Part shown: one piece after another, positions 42,401 to 51,217 of the stretch | Layout: the number at the start of each line of letters is the position of its first letter | Numbering within the stretch: position 1 is the first letter of the stretch | Origin: JBKCUI01 sp052161625 | GTDB lineage: Bacteria > Planctomycetota > Planctomycetia > Pirellulales > Pirellulaceae | Assembly: GCA_052161625.1 (NCBI GenBank) | Contig: CP197412.1 | DNA: 64,000 bases | Direction: 5' to 3' (one strand) | Made by a program: the position numbers and the translations under genes | The notes under the pieces: model-generated | What the model saw: the letters and a program-made list of their open reading frames with translations, nothing else | What the model was told of the DNA's origin: nothing | The model's database searches: none

Positions 42401-42726
42401 GATTGGCACAGCGAGACTTGAAGACCTTGGAGCGTGCACGCCTTGCTGCCAAGGTGGCTCGAGTACCGCTCGAGATCAGCATACGCGAGGAGGAGACGGA
42501 CGAAGCGTTTGCGAAGCGGTTGCCGGTGTTGGCGAAACGAGCGGAGTTCTTACGGACAATAGACATTCCTGCCGGCGAGATCCTGCGCATTGCATTCGAC
42601 GCGGGTCTGCAGTGGATCCACGGCCCACTGGTATCGGCCGGACGGATCGAATTGACGCGATGGGTTCGGGAGCAAAGCGTTTCACAGACCTTGCATCGTT
42701 ACGGGCAATTGCCAACCAAGGGGTGA
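39469..42726 (+). CDS. putA: Bifunctional proline dehydrogenase / glutamate-semialdehyde dehydrogenase
   Basis: 1085 residues from GTG 39469, with AAGGAG at 39453-39458. The N-terminal half is a PRODH barrel (VSYISVKISAIFSQI, KFVNLDMEEYRDL, IRLVKGANL, VASHNLFDVALAL). The second half is an aldehyde dehydrogenase with VSPWNFP, AETSGKNALIV (catalytic Glu region) and GHSGQKCSAAS (catalytic Cys). The pair converts proline to glutamate with transfer of electrons to the quinone pool and NAD+. A C-terminal tail of about 140 residues follows the ALDH. There is no DNA-binding RHH domain, so regulation probably comes from elsewhere, perhaps the divergent AraC gene. TTG 39412 is an upstream alternative. 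Confidence 0.93.
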   Translation: MTAHQSSDHVDGPIGSDDAIVVQALSRAEALLRAALAQQTVPEKQEAAKLGRMMNDPAGKAFTFAMVDEVFRSHTPSKTAASLRRVVEQFGAPQYMPWTDRLLIQAGAFASRFLPGLVTRGVAKRMQQDSARVILPGEAGPLHQYLTQRSQDGFRLNLNHLGEAVLGEQEAKHRMDAILSHLADPAVSYISVKISAIFSQINLVAWEDSLLTICDRLRILYREGLKRGKFVNLDMEEYRDLALTLAAFQSLLDEPEFHRYSAGIVLQAYLPDAWDAQRTLTAWAQRRVQNGGAPIKIRLVKGANLAMEAVEAELHGWHAAPYASKHETDANFRRMMEYGCRPEHAAAVRLGVASHNLFDVALALTLREANQVESSVEIEMLEGMANHQARAVRDDAKGLLLYAPAVKQEDFLSAMAYLVRRLDENTSPENFLKDMFAIRPGSPEWEYQKKRFLDGWKSRNDVSDRSRRLAVAIDASHSVPFLNEPDTDWSQPRHREELARYSDWSPSARPSLPSLDAMLDAAVGSQASWEGIGFEARGAVMNRLAEIMSRDRFQTLQALRVEGKKAIPDGDGEVSEAIDFARYYARHALPPAGAHSQPLGVVAVVSPWNFPYAIPAGGVIAALMAGNSVVLKPAPATVGIAWHLANQLWEAGVPRDVLHFYPCSNAQGEAFLTDERIHAIVLTGSYETAKLFHGWRPSIPLYAETSGKNALIVTAHADRDLAIKDLVRSAFGHSGQKCSAASLAILEGEVYDDEGFRRQLQDAARSLEVGPTSRWQSVVTPFVLPTAEKLHRALTTLDEGETWLLEPKQHPDAPNLWSPGIKLGVKPGSWFHQTECFGPVLGLMRAEDLDAAIAMQNGTDYGLTAGIHTLNQEEIHYWKERVQAGNLYINRPITGAIVQRQPFGGWKKSCVGPGAKAGGPNYVWLFRQFVDPSEFSGASEVDYEQAWREHFSMEQDPSGLRCESNVFRYRPSRGVVLRLAQRDLKTLERARLAAKVARVPLEISIREEETDEAFAKRLPVLAKRAEFLRTIDIPAGEILRIAFDAGLQWIHGPLVSAGRIELTRWVREQSVSQTLHRYGQLPTKG

Positions 42727-42794
42727 TCGCGGCCAGGGGTTGCAATCGCTCGATTGGGCGCGGTTCAAAACGAGCCTCTGCCATGTTGAGCAAA

Positions 42795-42862
42795 CTATCC
42801 CTCGCTAACGCTTCGGGTTAGGATAAGCATTGGCTATCCCTCGCTGACGCTGCGGGTTGGGA
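42795..42862. repeat. Two copies of an intergenic CCCTCGCTNACGCT repeat
   Basis: CTATCCCTCGCTAACGCTTC at 42795 and CTATCCCTCGCTGACGCTGC at 42834, each followed by GGGTT. They lie between putA and pckG. Confidence 0.7.
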
Positions 42863-42918
42863 ATACTGCCGCGACGTTGCTGCTGTGCATTTCGCAAAGG
42901 AAGAAGGAACGAAGGAAT

Positions 42919-44775
42919 ATGAGTCAGACCACAATGGATGCCAAGTTGGATGGTGTTACGAATTCCGGTACGCCTTTGAGCACCAACGTCCACTTGATTC
43001 GTTGGGTACGCAAGATGGCTGCATTATGCAAGCCGGATCGCATCCATTGGGTGGATGGTTCGCAGGACGAATACGATCGACTCTGCAACGAAATGGTCGA
43101 CAAAGGGACTTTGATCCGACTGAATCAAGACGAGTGGCCTGGGTGTTTTCTGGCCCGGTCCAACCCCAATGATGTGGCTCGCGTCGAGGATCGAACCTTC
43201 ATCTGCAGCGCGTCCAAGGATGCAGCGGGACCGACCAATAATTGGATGAATCCGTTCGAAATGAAGAAAAAGCTGCGAGAGCTTTTCGATGGCTGCATGC
43301 AAGGAAGGACCATGTATGTGCTCGCCTTTAGCATGGGTCCGGTCGGGTCTCCGATGTCGCAGATTGGGGTTCAGCTGACCGATTCCCCTTATGCGGTCGT
43401 GAATATGCGAATTATGGCTCGCATTGGCAAGCCGGTGTTTGAGCTGATCGATCGAGCCGACAAACGCGTCGTGCCTTGTTTGCATAGCGTTGGGATGCCG
43501 CTCCAAGAGGGAGAATCCGATGTGGCGTGGCCTTGCAATCCCGAGAAATACATCGTGCACTTTCCGGAGACCCGCGAGATTTGGAGTTATGGATCTGGAT
43601 ATGGCGGGAATGCGTTGTTGGGCAAGAAGTGTTTTGCGCTCCGTATCGCGTCGGTGATGGCGCGCGATGAAGGCTGGATGGCAGAGCACATGCTGATCTT
43701 GGGAGTCGAGGATCCGAAGGGCAAGAAGACTTATGTCGCAGCCGCGTTCCCGAGCGCTTGCGGGAAGACTAATTTTGCCATGTTGATTCCACCCAAGCAC
43801 TTCTCCGATCAAGGTTGGAAGGTGTGGACCGTGGGAGACGATATCGCTTGGATCAAACCGGGCGCGGACGGTCGGCTGTATGCGATCAATCCGGAAGCAG
43901 GTTTCTTTGGCGTTGCACCGGGAACGGGGGATTCGACCAATCCGAATGCCATGGCAGCGCTTCGCAAGAATACGATCTTCACCAACGTCGCACTCACTCC
44001 GGAGGGGGGGGTATGGTGGGAGGGTATGACGAAGGAACCACCGTCGGAAGCGATCGATTGGCAAGGAAATCGCTGGACCCCTCAACTGGCCAAAGAAAAG
44101 GGAATCAAAGCAGCGCATCCGAATTCCCGATTCACCGCCCCAGCCTCGCAATGCCCCACAATCGACCCCGACTGGGAGAAACCGGAAGGGGTCCCGATCA
44201 GCGCGATCATCTTCGGCGGTCGTCGCGCGACCACGATGCCCCTTGTGTATCAAGCGTTCAACTGGAGTTGCGGCGTGTACATGGGCGCGACGATGGGGAG
44301 TGAGATGACAGCCGCAGCCGCAGGAACGATCGGCAAAGTGCGGCGCGATCCAATGGCCATGTTGCCATTCTGTGGCTACAACATGGGGGACTACTTCCGG
44401 CATTGGATTCACATGCAGCGATCGCTCACCGAGACACCGCGAGTCTTTCATGTCAATTGGTTTCGCAAAGATGCGAACGGGGAATTCTTGTGGCCTGGCT
44501 TCGGAGAGAACATGCGAGTTCTCAAGTGGATTGTGGATCGCGCCAACGGACATGGAGTTGGCAAAGAGACGCCGATTGGCTGGGTACCTCGCTATGCCGA
44601 TATCGATTGGACCGGCCTGGATTTCAACGAAATACGATTCAACGCGTTGCAGAAGATCGATCGCGAAGCATGGCGGCAAGAAATTCTGTCGCATGAAGAG
44701 CTGTTCTTTGATCTGAAAAGTCACTTGCCCAAAGAGCTAATCTACGAACGCGAACTGCTGATCTGCCGGATGTAA
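42919..44775 (+). CDS. pckG: Phosphoenolpyruvate carboxykinase (GTP)
   Basis: 618 residues from ATG 42919 with GAAGGAA just upstream. GTP-type PEPCK landmarks are clear: AFSMGPVGSPMSQIGVQLTD, SYGSGYGGNALLGKKCFALR, the P-loop FPSACGKTNFAML, the metal/oxaloacetate region TVGDDIAWIK, and FGGRRATTMPLVYQA. It converts oxaloacetate to PEP using GTP, the entry step of gluconeogenesis. It follows putA, so glutamate carbon from proline could pass through the TCA cycle to PEP. Full length, no odd residue seen. Confidence 0.96.
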   Translation: MSQTTMDAKLDGVTNSGTPLSTNVHLIRWVRKMAALCKPDRIHWVDGSQDEYDRLCNEMVDKGTLIRLNQDEWPGCFLARSNPNDVARVEDRTFICSASKDAAGPTNNWMNPFEMKKKLRELFDGCMQGRTMYVLAFSMGPVGSPMSQIGVQLTDSPYAVVNMRIMARIGKPVFELIDRADKRVVPCLHSVGMPLQEGESDVAWPCNPEKYIVHFPETREIWSYGSGYGGNALLGKKCFALRIASVMARDEGWMAEHMLILGVEDPKGKKTYVAAAFPSACGKTNFAMLIPPKHFSDQGWKVWTVGDDIAWIKPGADGRLYAINPEAGFFGVAPGTGDSTNPNAMAALRKNTIFTNVALTPEGGVWWEGMTKEPPSEAIDWQGNRWTPQLAKEKGIKAAHPNSRFTAPASQCPTIDPDWEKPEGVPISAIIFGGRRATTMPLVYQAFNWSCGVYMGATMGSEMTAAAAGTIGKVRRDPMAMLPFCGYNMGDYFRHWIHMQRSLTETPRVFHVNWFRKDANGEFLWPGFGENMRVLKWIVDRANGHGVGKETPIGWVPRYADIDWTGLDFNEIRFNALQKIDREAWRQEILSHEELFFDLKSHLPKELIYERELLICRM

Positions 44776-44827
44776 GGAGCAGGGAGCAGGGAGCAAGGAG
44801 TAAGGGGCAAGGAGCAGGGGCAGGGAG
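44775..44827. repeat. Heptamer array after pckG
   Basis: Units GGAGCAG, GGAGCAA, GGAGTAA and GGGGCAA in tandem begin at the stop codon of pckG, as in the array at 38446. Confidence 0.75.
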
Positions 44828-45079
44828 GTATTAGTATCCGTATTCGTGCGCTAGTACCCGGTTGGCGGAGAGAGCCGGTATCTCCCGTCCGAACACCGTT
44901 CGCATAACGGTCAACAACTAGTAGTACCTACCTAGGACGCTCCCTAAGCCACGCTAACTTCTTCCTTCAGGCGAAAGAAGCCGTCGAGACGACGGCTCTA
45001 CATTGGGAATCCGTCGAGACGACGGTTTGACATGGGTCAATGGCGAACTTGGAGTCCTTGCGGTCTGCGAGAGGGGTAT
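44828..45079. repeat. Intergenic repeat block shared with 56235-56367
   Basis: 44845-44977 matches 56235-56367 with substitutions (shared GCGCTAGTAC, AGAGAGCCGGTATC, ACCGTTCGCATAACGGT, ACCTACCTAGGACG, CTTCAGGCGAAA). Two CGTCGAGACGACG hairpins follow (about 44980-45030). No gene is seen. Confidence 0.75.
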
Positions 45080-46102
45080 TTAGAGGTAGAAACGTTGGAT
45101 TCGATTGTTGCCGGAATCGACGACGTAGATACGACTCTTGGTATCGACGGCGATGGCCCAAGGTTGATTCAGTTCACCGGGCTTGCTTCCCGCTTGCCCC
45201 CAGCTCGCTAAACTCTTTCCGTTCCGATCCAGCCGCTGAACGCGATGGTTGCCGTATTCACTCACCAACAAGTCGTCGCCGAACAAGGTCAAGCTGTACG
45301 GATATTTTAATTGCCCAAGCTCGCTCCCCTCCTCTCCAAACATACGGACGCACCGAGGCTTGTCGCTTGTCCAATCGATGACTTGCACGCGATGATTGCA
45401 AGCGTCCGCGACCCATAACCAACCTTCCGCATCGACGGCCAAGCTTTGAGGGCGGCTGAACTGAAGCGGCTCGCGGCCGTGTTCGCCCAAGCTGGCAATG
45501 TACTCTCCCTCCGGACTGTACTTATGGATGCGATCGAACTCGCCGTATTCACCCAGTAGAAACTCGCCGGAAGGAAGGCGAGCTGCGTCGGTAACGAACG
45601 CGAATTTACCGGGGCCGCTGCCGTTCACCCCGCCGATCGTGCGCTCTTCGAGCAGACTCCCTTCGGCCGTGTAGAACAAGAACCGAAAGTAATGGGTATC
45701 GGCCACGATGAGCGTCCCATCCAAGTCGATGCTGAGTCCGGTCGGTTTTCCTTGTTCGATTTCCGGCGTTTGCCAACCGCGGAGGAATGTCCCGTCTTCA
45801 TCAAAGACTTGGATGCGTCCCGTTTTGTCGACTACAAAGCAACGATTGGCATTGTCGATCGCGATGGCGCGCGGCTTTTGAAATCGACCATCCGACATCC
45901 CACGTTGACCGATAATCGCATCGACTTGATAGGGAGTGTCGCTCTTTCGCCCGGGAATGCAGCCAGTCAGAATCGATTGCGTTGCCCCGATCGCCGTTGC
46001 ACCCATCGCGCGAACGAGCCATTCTCTCCTTGTTGAGGAAGGGCTCCATTCATTCATGGTCGCTTTTCGATTCGGTATCATGGGGTGTTTTGATGGCTCC
46101 AT
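45080..46102 (-). CDS. NHL-repeat beta-propeller lipoprotein (Tat-type signal)
   Basis: 340 residues. The N-terminus has a twin-arginine motif (TRREWLVRAMG) and a lipobox-like ILTGC, so it is likely a Tat-exported lipoprotein. The body has repeated NHL blades (RFQKPRAIAIDNANRCFVVD, QFSRPQSLAVDAEGWLWVAD, ELNQPWAIAVDTKSRIYVVD). The propeller probably binds a protein or ligand; no enzyme motif is seen. ATG 46102 has AAGGAT upstream; ATG 46057 is an alternative. It is divergent from rex with only 36 bases between them. Confidence 0.82.
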   Translation of the reverse strand: MEPSKHPMIPNRKATMNEWSPSSTRREWLVRAMGATAIGATQSILTGCIPGRKSDTPYQVDAIIGQRGMSDGRFQKPRAIAIDNANRCFVVDKTGRIQVFDEDGTFLRGWQTPEIEQGKPTGLSIDLDGTLIVADTHYFRFLFYTAEGSLLEERTIGGVNGSGPGKFAFVTDAARLPSGEFLLGEYGEFDRIHKYSPEGEYIASLGEHGREPLQFSRPQSLAVDAEGWLWVADACNHRVQVIDWTSDKPRCVRMFGEEGSELGQLKYPYSLTLFGDDLLVSEYGNHRVQRLDRNGKSLASWGQAGSKPGELNQPWAIAVDTKSRIYVVDSGNNRIQRFYL

Positions 46103-46138
46103 GCAAATCCTTATATCCTACGCGAAACAACTGCACTG

Positions 46139-46771
46139 ATGTTTTCTGACGCAACGATCAGCCGATTGCCCCTTTATCTTCGAGAATTGCAGCAGTTACA
46201 ACGTGGAGGGAGTACTCGAGTGCAAAGCGGAGTTCTCGCGCGACGATTGGGGCTGAACGATTCGCAGGTGCGTCGAGACTTATCCGGCTTCGGACCCTTG
46301 GGACAACGAGGAGTAGGATACGAGATTCGAGGTCTGATCGAAACGATCCAAAACACCTTGGGGGGAAATCGATCTTGGAACGTCATCCTAGTGGGGGTTG
46401 GAAACCTTGGGACGGCATTATCGGGCTATCGCGGATTCGAGCAACAAGGTTTTCAATTGGTGGGAGCGTTTGACATCGATCCGAGCAAAATCGGCAAGAG
46501 GCTTGGCGAACTTGAAATCCAGCCCTTCGATACCTTGGAAGAATTCGTCGAGCGGGAAAAGGTGGAACTGGCAATTTTGTCGGTGCCGGCCCCCTCGGCG
46601 CCGACCGTTGCGAGACGATTGGAATTGGTCGGGATCACAGGCATTCTCAATTTTGCCCCGGTCACGGTGACCCCTCCCCAGAGCTCCGTAACAATCGTCA
46701 ATGTGGACCTAGCTGTCGAATTGCAGCGACTCGCCTATGCCGTTTTGACGTCGAAAAAGGAAAACGAGTGA
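46139..46771 (+). CDS. rex: Redox-sensing transcriptional repressor Rex
   Basis: 210 residues. The N-terminal winged helix (ISRLPLYLRELQQLQ, SQVRRDLSGFGPLGQRGVGY) is followed by a Rossmann domain with GVGNLG (86-91) and AFDIDPSKIG. The C-terminal helix is swapped in dimers. Rex senses the NADH/NAD+ ratio and represses respiration and fermentation genes. Size and motifs are typical. No clear Rex operator (TTGTGAA-type inverted repeat) was found in the 36-base divergent spacer. It neighbours central-metabolism genes (putA, pckG). Confidence 0.93.
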   Translation: MFSDATISRLPLYLRELQQLQRGGSTRVQSGVLARRLGLNDSQVRRDLSGFGPLGQRGVGYEIRGLIETIQNTLGGNRSWNVILVGVGNLGTALSGYRGFEQQGFQLVGAFDIDPSKIGKRLGELEIQPFDTLEEFVEREKVELAILSVPAPSAPTVARRLELVGITGILNFAPVTVTPPQSSVTIVNVDLAVELQRLAYAVLTSKKENE

Positions 46772-46908
46772 GAATACACCTCTCGGGAGGCTTCCACCTT
46801 CCTGTCCGATCATCGAGGGAGAGGAAAATAGGGAGGGCTCTGCGAACCAAAGTTGTGTATGCTATTTAAGGTCCTTTTCAACCGCCAAACCCGGACGGAA
46901 CGACTGGT

Positions 46909-49320
46909 ATGCCACCGCTACACAGAACCTTGTTTAGATCGCTTCACGCGTCGTTACTCGCTAGCTTGTCATTGGCCTTCGTCGGGATCGCGGGTCATGG
47001 TTCCGCTGGCTTTGGGGCCGACGAATCGCTTCGATTCAATCGCGATATCCGACCCATCCTCTCCGAATATTGCTTGGCCTGCCATGGTTTTGACGCTTCC
47101 AAACGGGAGGCCGGTTTGAGGTTGGATTCGTCGGAGGGAGCGACGGCCGAATTGGATTCCGGGGAGGTCGCGATACGGCCGGGGGATCCGGACGCAAGCG
47201 AACTGATCCAGCGCATCCTTTCGGAGGACGAAAGTTCGATGATGCCTCCTCCCGAATCGGGAAAGAAACTTTCGCCGGAACAAAAGGAACGATTGAAACA
47301 GTGGATTCGAGACGGGGCCCAGTACGAACCCCATTGGGCATTTGCGAAACCTGAAGCGCCAACTCCCCCCACCGATCCGAAACTGGCCGGCGAATTTGCC
47401 AATCCGATCGATGCGTTTATCCACCAAAAGCTGGCACAGCAATCGATCGAGCCCTCGAATCGTGCGAATGCGGAAACACTCATCCGTCGCGTCTACCTCG
47501 ACTTGATTGGGCTTCCTCCTACCCCTGCCGAGATAGAAAACTTCAAAGCAGACTATGCATCGCGAGGTTTAAAGGCCTACACAGAACGTGTCGAGCAACT
47601 TCTCGAGAATCCGCATTACGGGGAAAAGTGGGGACGATGGTGGCTGGATCAAGCGAGGTATGCAGATAGTCATGGCTACTCCATCGATGCTCCGCGGTCG
47701 ATATGGCCCTATCGCGATTGGGTGATCCAAGCGTTGAATCGGGACATGCCGTTTGACCAATTCACGGTCGAGCAAATCGCCGGTGATCTTCTCCCTCAAG
47801 CGACTTCCTCCCAAATCGTCGCGACAGGATTCCATCGCAACACGCAGATCAATCAAGAGGGTGGGGTCGATCCTGAGCAATTCCGAATTGAAAGCGTCTT
47901 CGACCGGGTCGCTACTACCGGTACCGTCTTTCTCGGGCTCACGGTTGGTTGTGCTCAATGCCACGATCACAAATTCGATCCCATCACCCAGAAGGAATAC
48001 TACCAGCTTTTTGCCTTCTTCAATAACCAGGATGAGCCTGAGCATAAGCTCTACCCCGATGGTGTTGATCCGGCCGCTTTGAAAGCCGAGCGTGATTCGA
48101 CGTTGCGTTCCCTGGATGAGAAGCTCCTTCCACTCGCCGAGACCATCGAACAGTGGGAAAAAGGGCTTGAGAAAGCCGAGCAGGAAAAGTTGCCCAAGCC
48201 GGTCAAAGACGCCTTGAAAGTCGACACCAAGAAACGCAATGCCGTGCAGCGCGCAGCGCTTTATACCGCCAGCCTCCAGGGAGAAAAGGAGGCCGAACCG
48301 ATCGATTCTGCAATCCGAGACTTGCAGAAACGAATCCAAGAAATCGATCGGGAGTTGGCGATGGGGGTCTCGACGTTGGTCTTGAGGGAGAAGCCCGAGG
48401 GACGCAAGACGACCGTCTTCATCCAAGGGGATTTCACTCGGCCGGACGAACCGGTGCAGCCAGATGTTCCGAGCGTTCTTCATCCTTTTGGCCAGAAAAG
48501 CGAAAAGCCAAACCGCCTTGATCTAGCGCGCTGGATCGTCGATCGAGAGAATCCGCTCACGGCACGGGTTCTCGTCAACCGCGTTTGGCAAGTCTACTTC
48601 GGGCGAGGAATCGTCGAGACGGAGAATGACTTTGGATTCCAAAGTGCGGTCCCCACGCATCCGGAACTTCTGGACTGGCTAGCGATCGACTGGATGCAGG
48701 GCGGGTGGAGTTTCAAAGCCTTGCACCGAAGGATTGTGTGTTCGGACACCTACACGCGGAGTTCAGTTGGTCGTAGCGAACTGCTGCAAATCGATCGCGA
48801 CAACTATTTGTTGGCAAAACAGCAGCGACTTCGGTTGGATGCGGAGTTAGTTCGAGACGTGGGATTGGCGGCCAGTGGATTGCTCAGTCCTAAGCTAGGA
48901 GGGCCCCCCGTTTTCCCACCCATACCGGATGGTGTTATGACGCAAGGGCAAGTCAAAAGGGAATGGAAAGTGAGCCCGGGCGAGGATCGGTATCGAAGAG
49001 GCGTTTACACCTTTATTTACCGCGCCACTCCGCCTCCATCGTTAAACGTTTTTGATGCCCCGGAGGGAAACAGCAGCTGCACGCGCCGCAATCGAAGCAA
49101 CACGCCTCTTCAAGCCTTGACCCTCCTGAACGACTCCGCCTTCGTTGAGTTTGCGCAATCGCTTGCCAAGATCGTGGAACAGGATGGCGTGGAGGTTGCC
49201 TTTCAACGCTGTACGTCACGATTGCCAAATGAAGACGAAGTGGCGGTCCTTCGCAAGCTCGACCCCTTTAGCGCTGCGAGAGTTTTGCTCAATCTCGATG
49301 AAACGCTGACCCGCGAGTAA
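46909..49320 (+). CDS. Planctomycete PSCyt1-PSCyt2-PSD1 (DUF1549/DUF1553) protein
   Basis: 803 residues. A signal peptide (about 1-37) is followed by a cytochrome-like PSCyt1 domain with haem motif CLACH (near residue 55). Next come a DUF1549/PSCyt2 domain (RRVYLDLIGLPPTPAEI, KWGRWWLDQARYADSHGY) with a second CAQCH, a helical linker, and DUF1553/PSD1 (DRENPLTARVLVNRVWQVYF, RNRSNTPLQALTLLND). Such proteins are expanded in planctomycetes and are found with DUF1501 partners. Function is not established; they are probably periplasmic and haem-binding. The DUF1501 gene follows directly. Confidence 0.92.
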   Translation: MPPLHRTLFRSLHASLLASLSLAFVGIAGHGSAGFGADESLRFNRDIRPILSEYCLACHGFDASKREAGLRLDSSEGATAELDSGEVAIRPGDPDASELIQRILSEDESSMMPPPESGKKLSPEQKERLKQWIRDGAQYEPHWAFAKPEAPTPPTDPKLAGEFANPIDAFIHQKLAQQSIEPSNRANAETLIRRVYLDLIGLPPTPAEIENFKADYASRGLKAYTERVEQLLENPHYGEKWGRWWLDQARYADSHGYSIDAPRSIWPYRDWVIQALNRDMPFDQFTVEQIAGDLLPQATSSQIVATGFHRNTQINQEGGVDPEQFRIESVFDRVATTGTVFLGLTVGCAQCHDHKFDPITQKEYYQLFAFFNNQDEPEHKLYPDGVDPAALKAERDSTLRSLDEKLLPLAETIEQWEKGLEKAEQEKLPKPVKDALKVDTKKRNAVQRAALYTASLQGEKEAEPIDSAIRDLQKRIQEIDRELAMGVSTLVLREKPEGRKTTVFIQGDFTRPDEPVQPDVPSVLHPFGQKSEKPNRLDLARWIVDRENPLTARVLVNRVWQVYFGRGIVETENDFGFQSAVPTHPELLDWLAIDWMQGGWSFKALHRRIVCSDTYTRSSVGRSELLQIDRDNYLLAKQQRLRLDAELVRDVGLAASGLLSPKLGGPPVFPPIPDGVMTQGQVKREWKVSPGEDRYRRGVYTFIYRATPPPSLNVFDAPEGNSSCTRRNRSNTPLQALTLLNDSAFVEFAQSLAKIVEQDGVEVAFQRCTSRLPNEDEVAVLRKLDPFSAARVLLNLDETLTRE

Positions 49321-49378
49321 TCGCGTGAAGGCAACCTCACGACTAACCAAGCCAACGGATCAACGCCAGAACAAAATC

Positions 49379-50848
49379 ATGAATCGACCCAACTTCCCAT
49401 TCGAACAAGCCCTGCAGCAGGAGACGCGACGTCACTTCTTCGAACGATGCGGTATTGGAGTCGGCGCACTCGCGCTCCAGCAACTGCTTGCTCAATCCGG
49501 TTTAGGGGCCGGTTTAGGGGCCGCATTGGAGAGCAACCCGCTCGCACCGAAGAATCCGCATTTCGCGCCGAAGGCCAAGCGAGTTATCTTTTTGTTCATG
49601 GCGGGTGGACCGTCGCAGCTGGACATGCTCGACTACAAACCGGCACTCAACAAATTGAATGGGCAACCGATTCCGCAGAGCTATGTGGAGGGGAAGCGGT
49701 TCGCGTTCATGGATAGCAGTCACCGCATCAATTTGCTTGGCACGCGTAGAACGTTTGCTCAGTATGGCGAAACCGGTTCATGGGTTAGCGATCTGCTTCC
49801 GCACACGGCGAAGATTGTGGACGATCTCACCTTTATCCGCACGTGCAAAACCGACTTGTTCAATCATGCTCCTGCCAAACTGTTCATGAACGCGGGGACG
49901 GGGCAATTCGGTCGCCCCAGCATGGGGGCTTGGTTGACGTATGGGCTGGGAAGCGAGTGCAATGACCTGCCAGGGTTCGTCGTATTGCAAAGCGGTCCGC
50001 GCGGGCCGCGAGGAGGAGCGATTCTCTGGGGAAGCGGCATGTTGCCATCGACCTATCAAGGAGTCCCGTTGCGCAATAAGGGTGAGCCGATCTTGAACTT
50101 GACCACACCCGAGCAAGTCACCGAGGAGAAGCAAATCGAAGTGATTCGTGCGGTCGGCGAACTCAACGCGATGCGGTTCACCAAAACGGGTGACGACGAA
50201 ATTGCAACGCGAATCAACGCGTATGAGATGGCGTATCGGATGCAATCCAGCGCGCCGGATTTGATGGATACTTCGGATGAGACGCAGGAGACCCTCGATT
50301 TGTATGGGATTCGGGATCCAAAGGAGTCGACGTTCGCGAGGAATTGTTTGTTGGCCCGGCGGTTGGCAGAACGAGGAGTGCGTTTCATCCAGCTTTATCA
50401 CACCAATTGGGACCATCACGGAGGTCCAACTGAGAATTTGGAAAAGCATTTGCCGGAAATTAGCAAGGAGATCGATCAACCCTGCGCGGGGCTCGTTCAA
50501 GACTTGCAGCGTCGCGGGCTCCTGGAAGACACCATTGTGATTTGGGGTGGAGAGTTCGGACGGACACCGATGGGAGAAGTTCGGGAGTCGACGGGCAGAA
50601 ACCATCACATCGACGCGTTCACCATGTGGTTCGCAGGGGGTGGCTTTAAGCCAGGTGTAAGCTATGGAGAGACAGACGAATTCGGATTTGGTCCCGTCGA
50701 TCAGTCCGTGCATGTGCGCGATATCCATGCGACTATTTTGCATTTGCTGGGGCTGCATCACGAACGGCTCACGGTCCGTTCTCAAGGCCTCGATTTCCGC
50801 TTGACCGGCGTCCTCCCCGCTCGCGTTGTGAAAGAAGTATTGGCGTAG
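49379..50848 (+). CDS. DUF1501 protein (sulfatase-like, Tat-exported)
   Basis: 489 residues from ATG 49379. The N-terminus ETRRHFFERCGIGVGALAL is a Tat-like signal. The body shows the alkaline-phosphatase-like DUF1501 order: VIFLFMAGGPSQLDMLDYKP, LFNHAPAKLFMNAG, TNWDHHGG and IVIWGGEFGRTP, followed by GRNHH. These proteins travel with DUF1549/DUF1553 genes in planctomycetes, as here, 58 bases downstream. The predicted metal-binding fold suggests hydrolysis of a sulfate or phosphate ester, but the substrate is unknown. Confidence 0.92.
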   Translation: MNRPNFPFEQALQQETRRHFFERCGIGVGALALQQLLAQSGLGAGLGAALESNPLAPKNPHFAPKAKRVIFLFMAGGPSQLDMLDYKPALNKLNGQPIPQSYVEGKRFAFMDSSHRINLLGTRRTFAQYGETGSWVSDLLPHTAKIVDDLTFIRTCKTDLFNHAPAKLFMNAGTGQFGRPSMGAWLTYGLGSECNDLPGFVVLQSGPRGPRGGAILWGSGMLPSTYQGVPLRNKGEPILNLTTPEQVTEEKQIEVIRAVGELNAMRFTKTGDDEIATRINAYEMAYRMQSSAPDLMDTSDETQETLDLYGIRDPKESTFARNCLLARRLAERGVRFIQLYHTNWDHHGGPTENLEKHLPEISKEIDQPCAGLVQDLQRRGLLEDTIVIWGGEFGRTPMGEVRESTGRNHHIDAFTMWFAGGGFKPGVSYGETDEFGFGPVDQSVHVRDIHATILHLLGLHHERLTVRSQGLDFRLTGVLPARVVKEVLA

Positions 50849-51217
50849 TTGCACTCCATTCCTTCACGAAATCTTCCAAGTGTCCATCGGCACGACAGGC
50901 TGACGTGGTATGCGCTCTTCCTACCCAGAACCCAAAACAGCGCACAGCCCACGCAGCATTAAACAAACTAATCTCCAGTCATTCCGGGGTGTGCCAATAT
51001 GCAACAATCACCCCTGGATAAGTATTTTTTTTGATAGTCAAGTCTGGCATTTAAAAAAACAACTACTTAAACGCTTGAAAAACGATCGAAAAATGCTGCA
51101 CAGATCCTGCACGGGCGCGTAAACTCTCTAAATATCCCTCGTTAGGGGCGTCGGAATCCCCCACAAGAGCGTGGGGGTCGTTGGGTTGGTGAAATCATTT
51201 TTTGTGAAGGGGAACGT
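50849..51217. promoter_or_regulatory. Long leader region upstream of the DUF1559 gene
   Basis: About 370 bases with no gene. It is AT-rich around 51020-51100. A GC hairpin CCCCCAC/GTGGGGG at 51159-51178 lies 39 bases before the start codon and may be in the mRNA leader. GAAGGGGAACGT precedes ATG 51218. Confidence 0.45.

Noticed and set aside
46103..46138. Rex operator between the NHL gene and rex
   Set aside because: The 36-base spacer has no TTGTGAA-type inverted repeat, so autoregulation is not supported by the sequence.
50910..51122. 70-residue frame between the DUF1501 and DUF1559 genes
   Set aside because: No ribosome binding site or conserved pattern, and composition matches AT-rich leader DNA.
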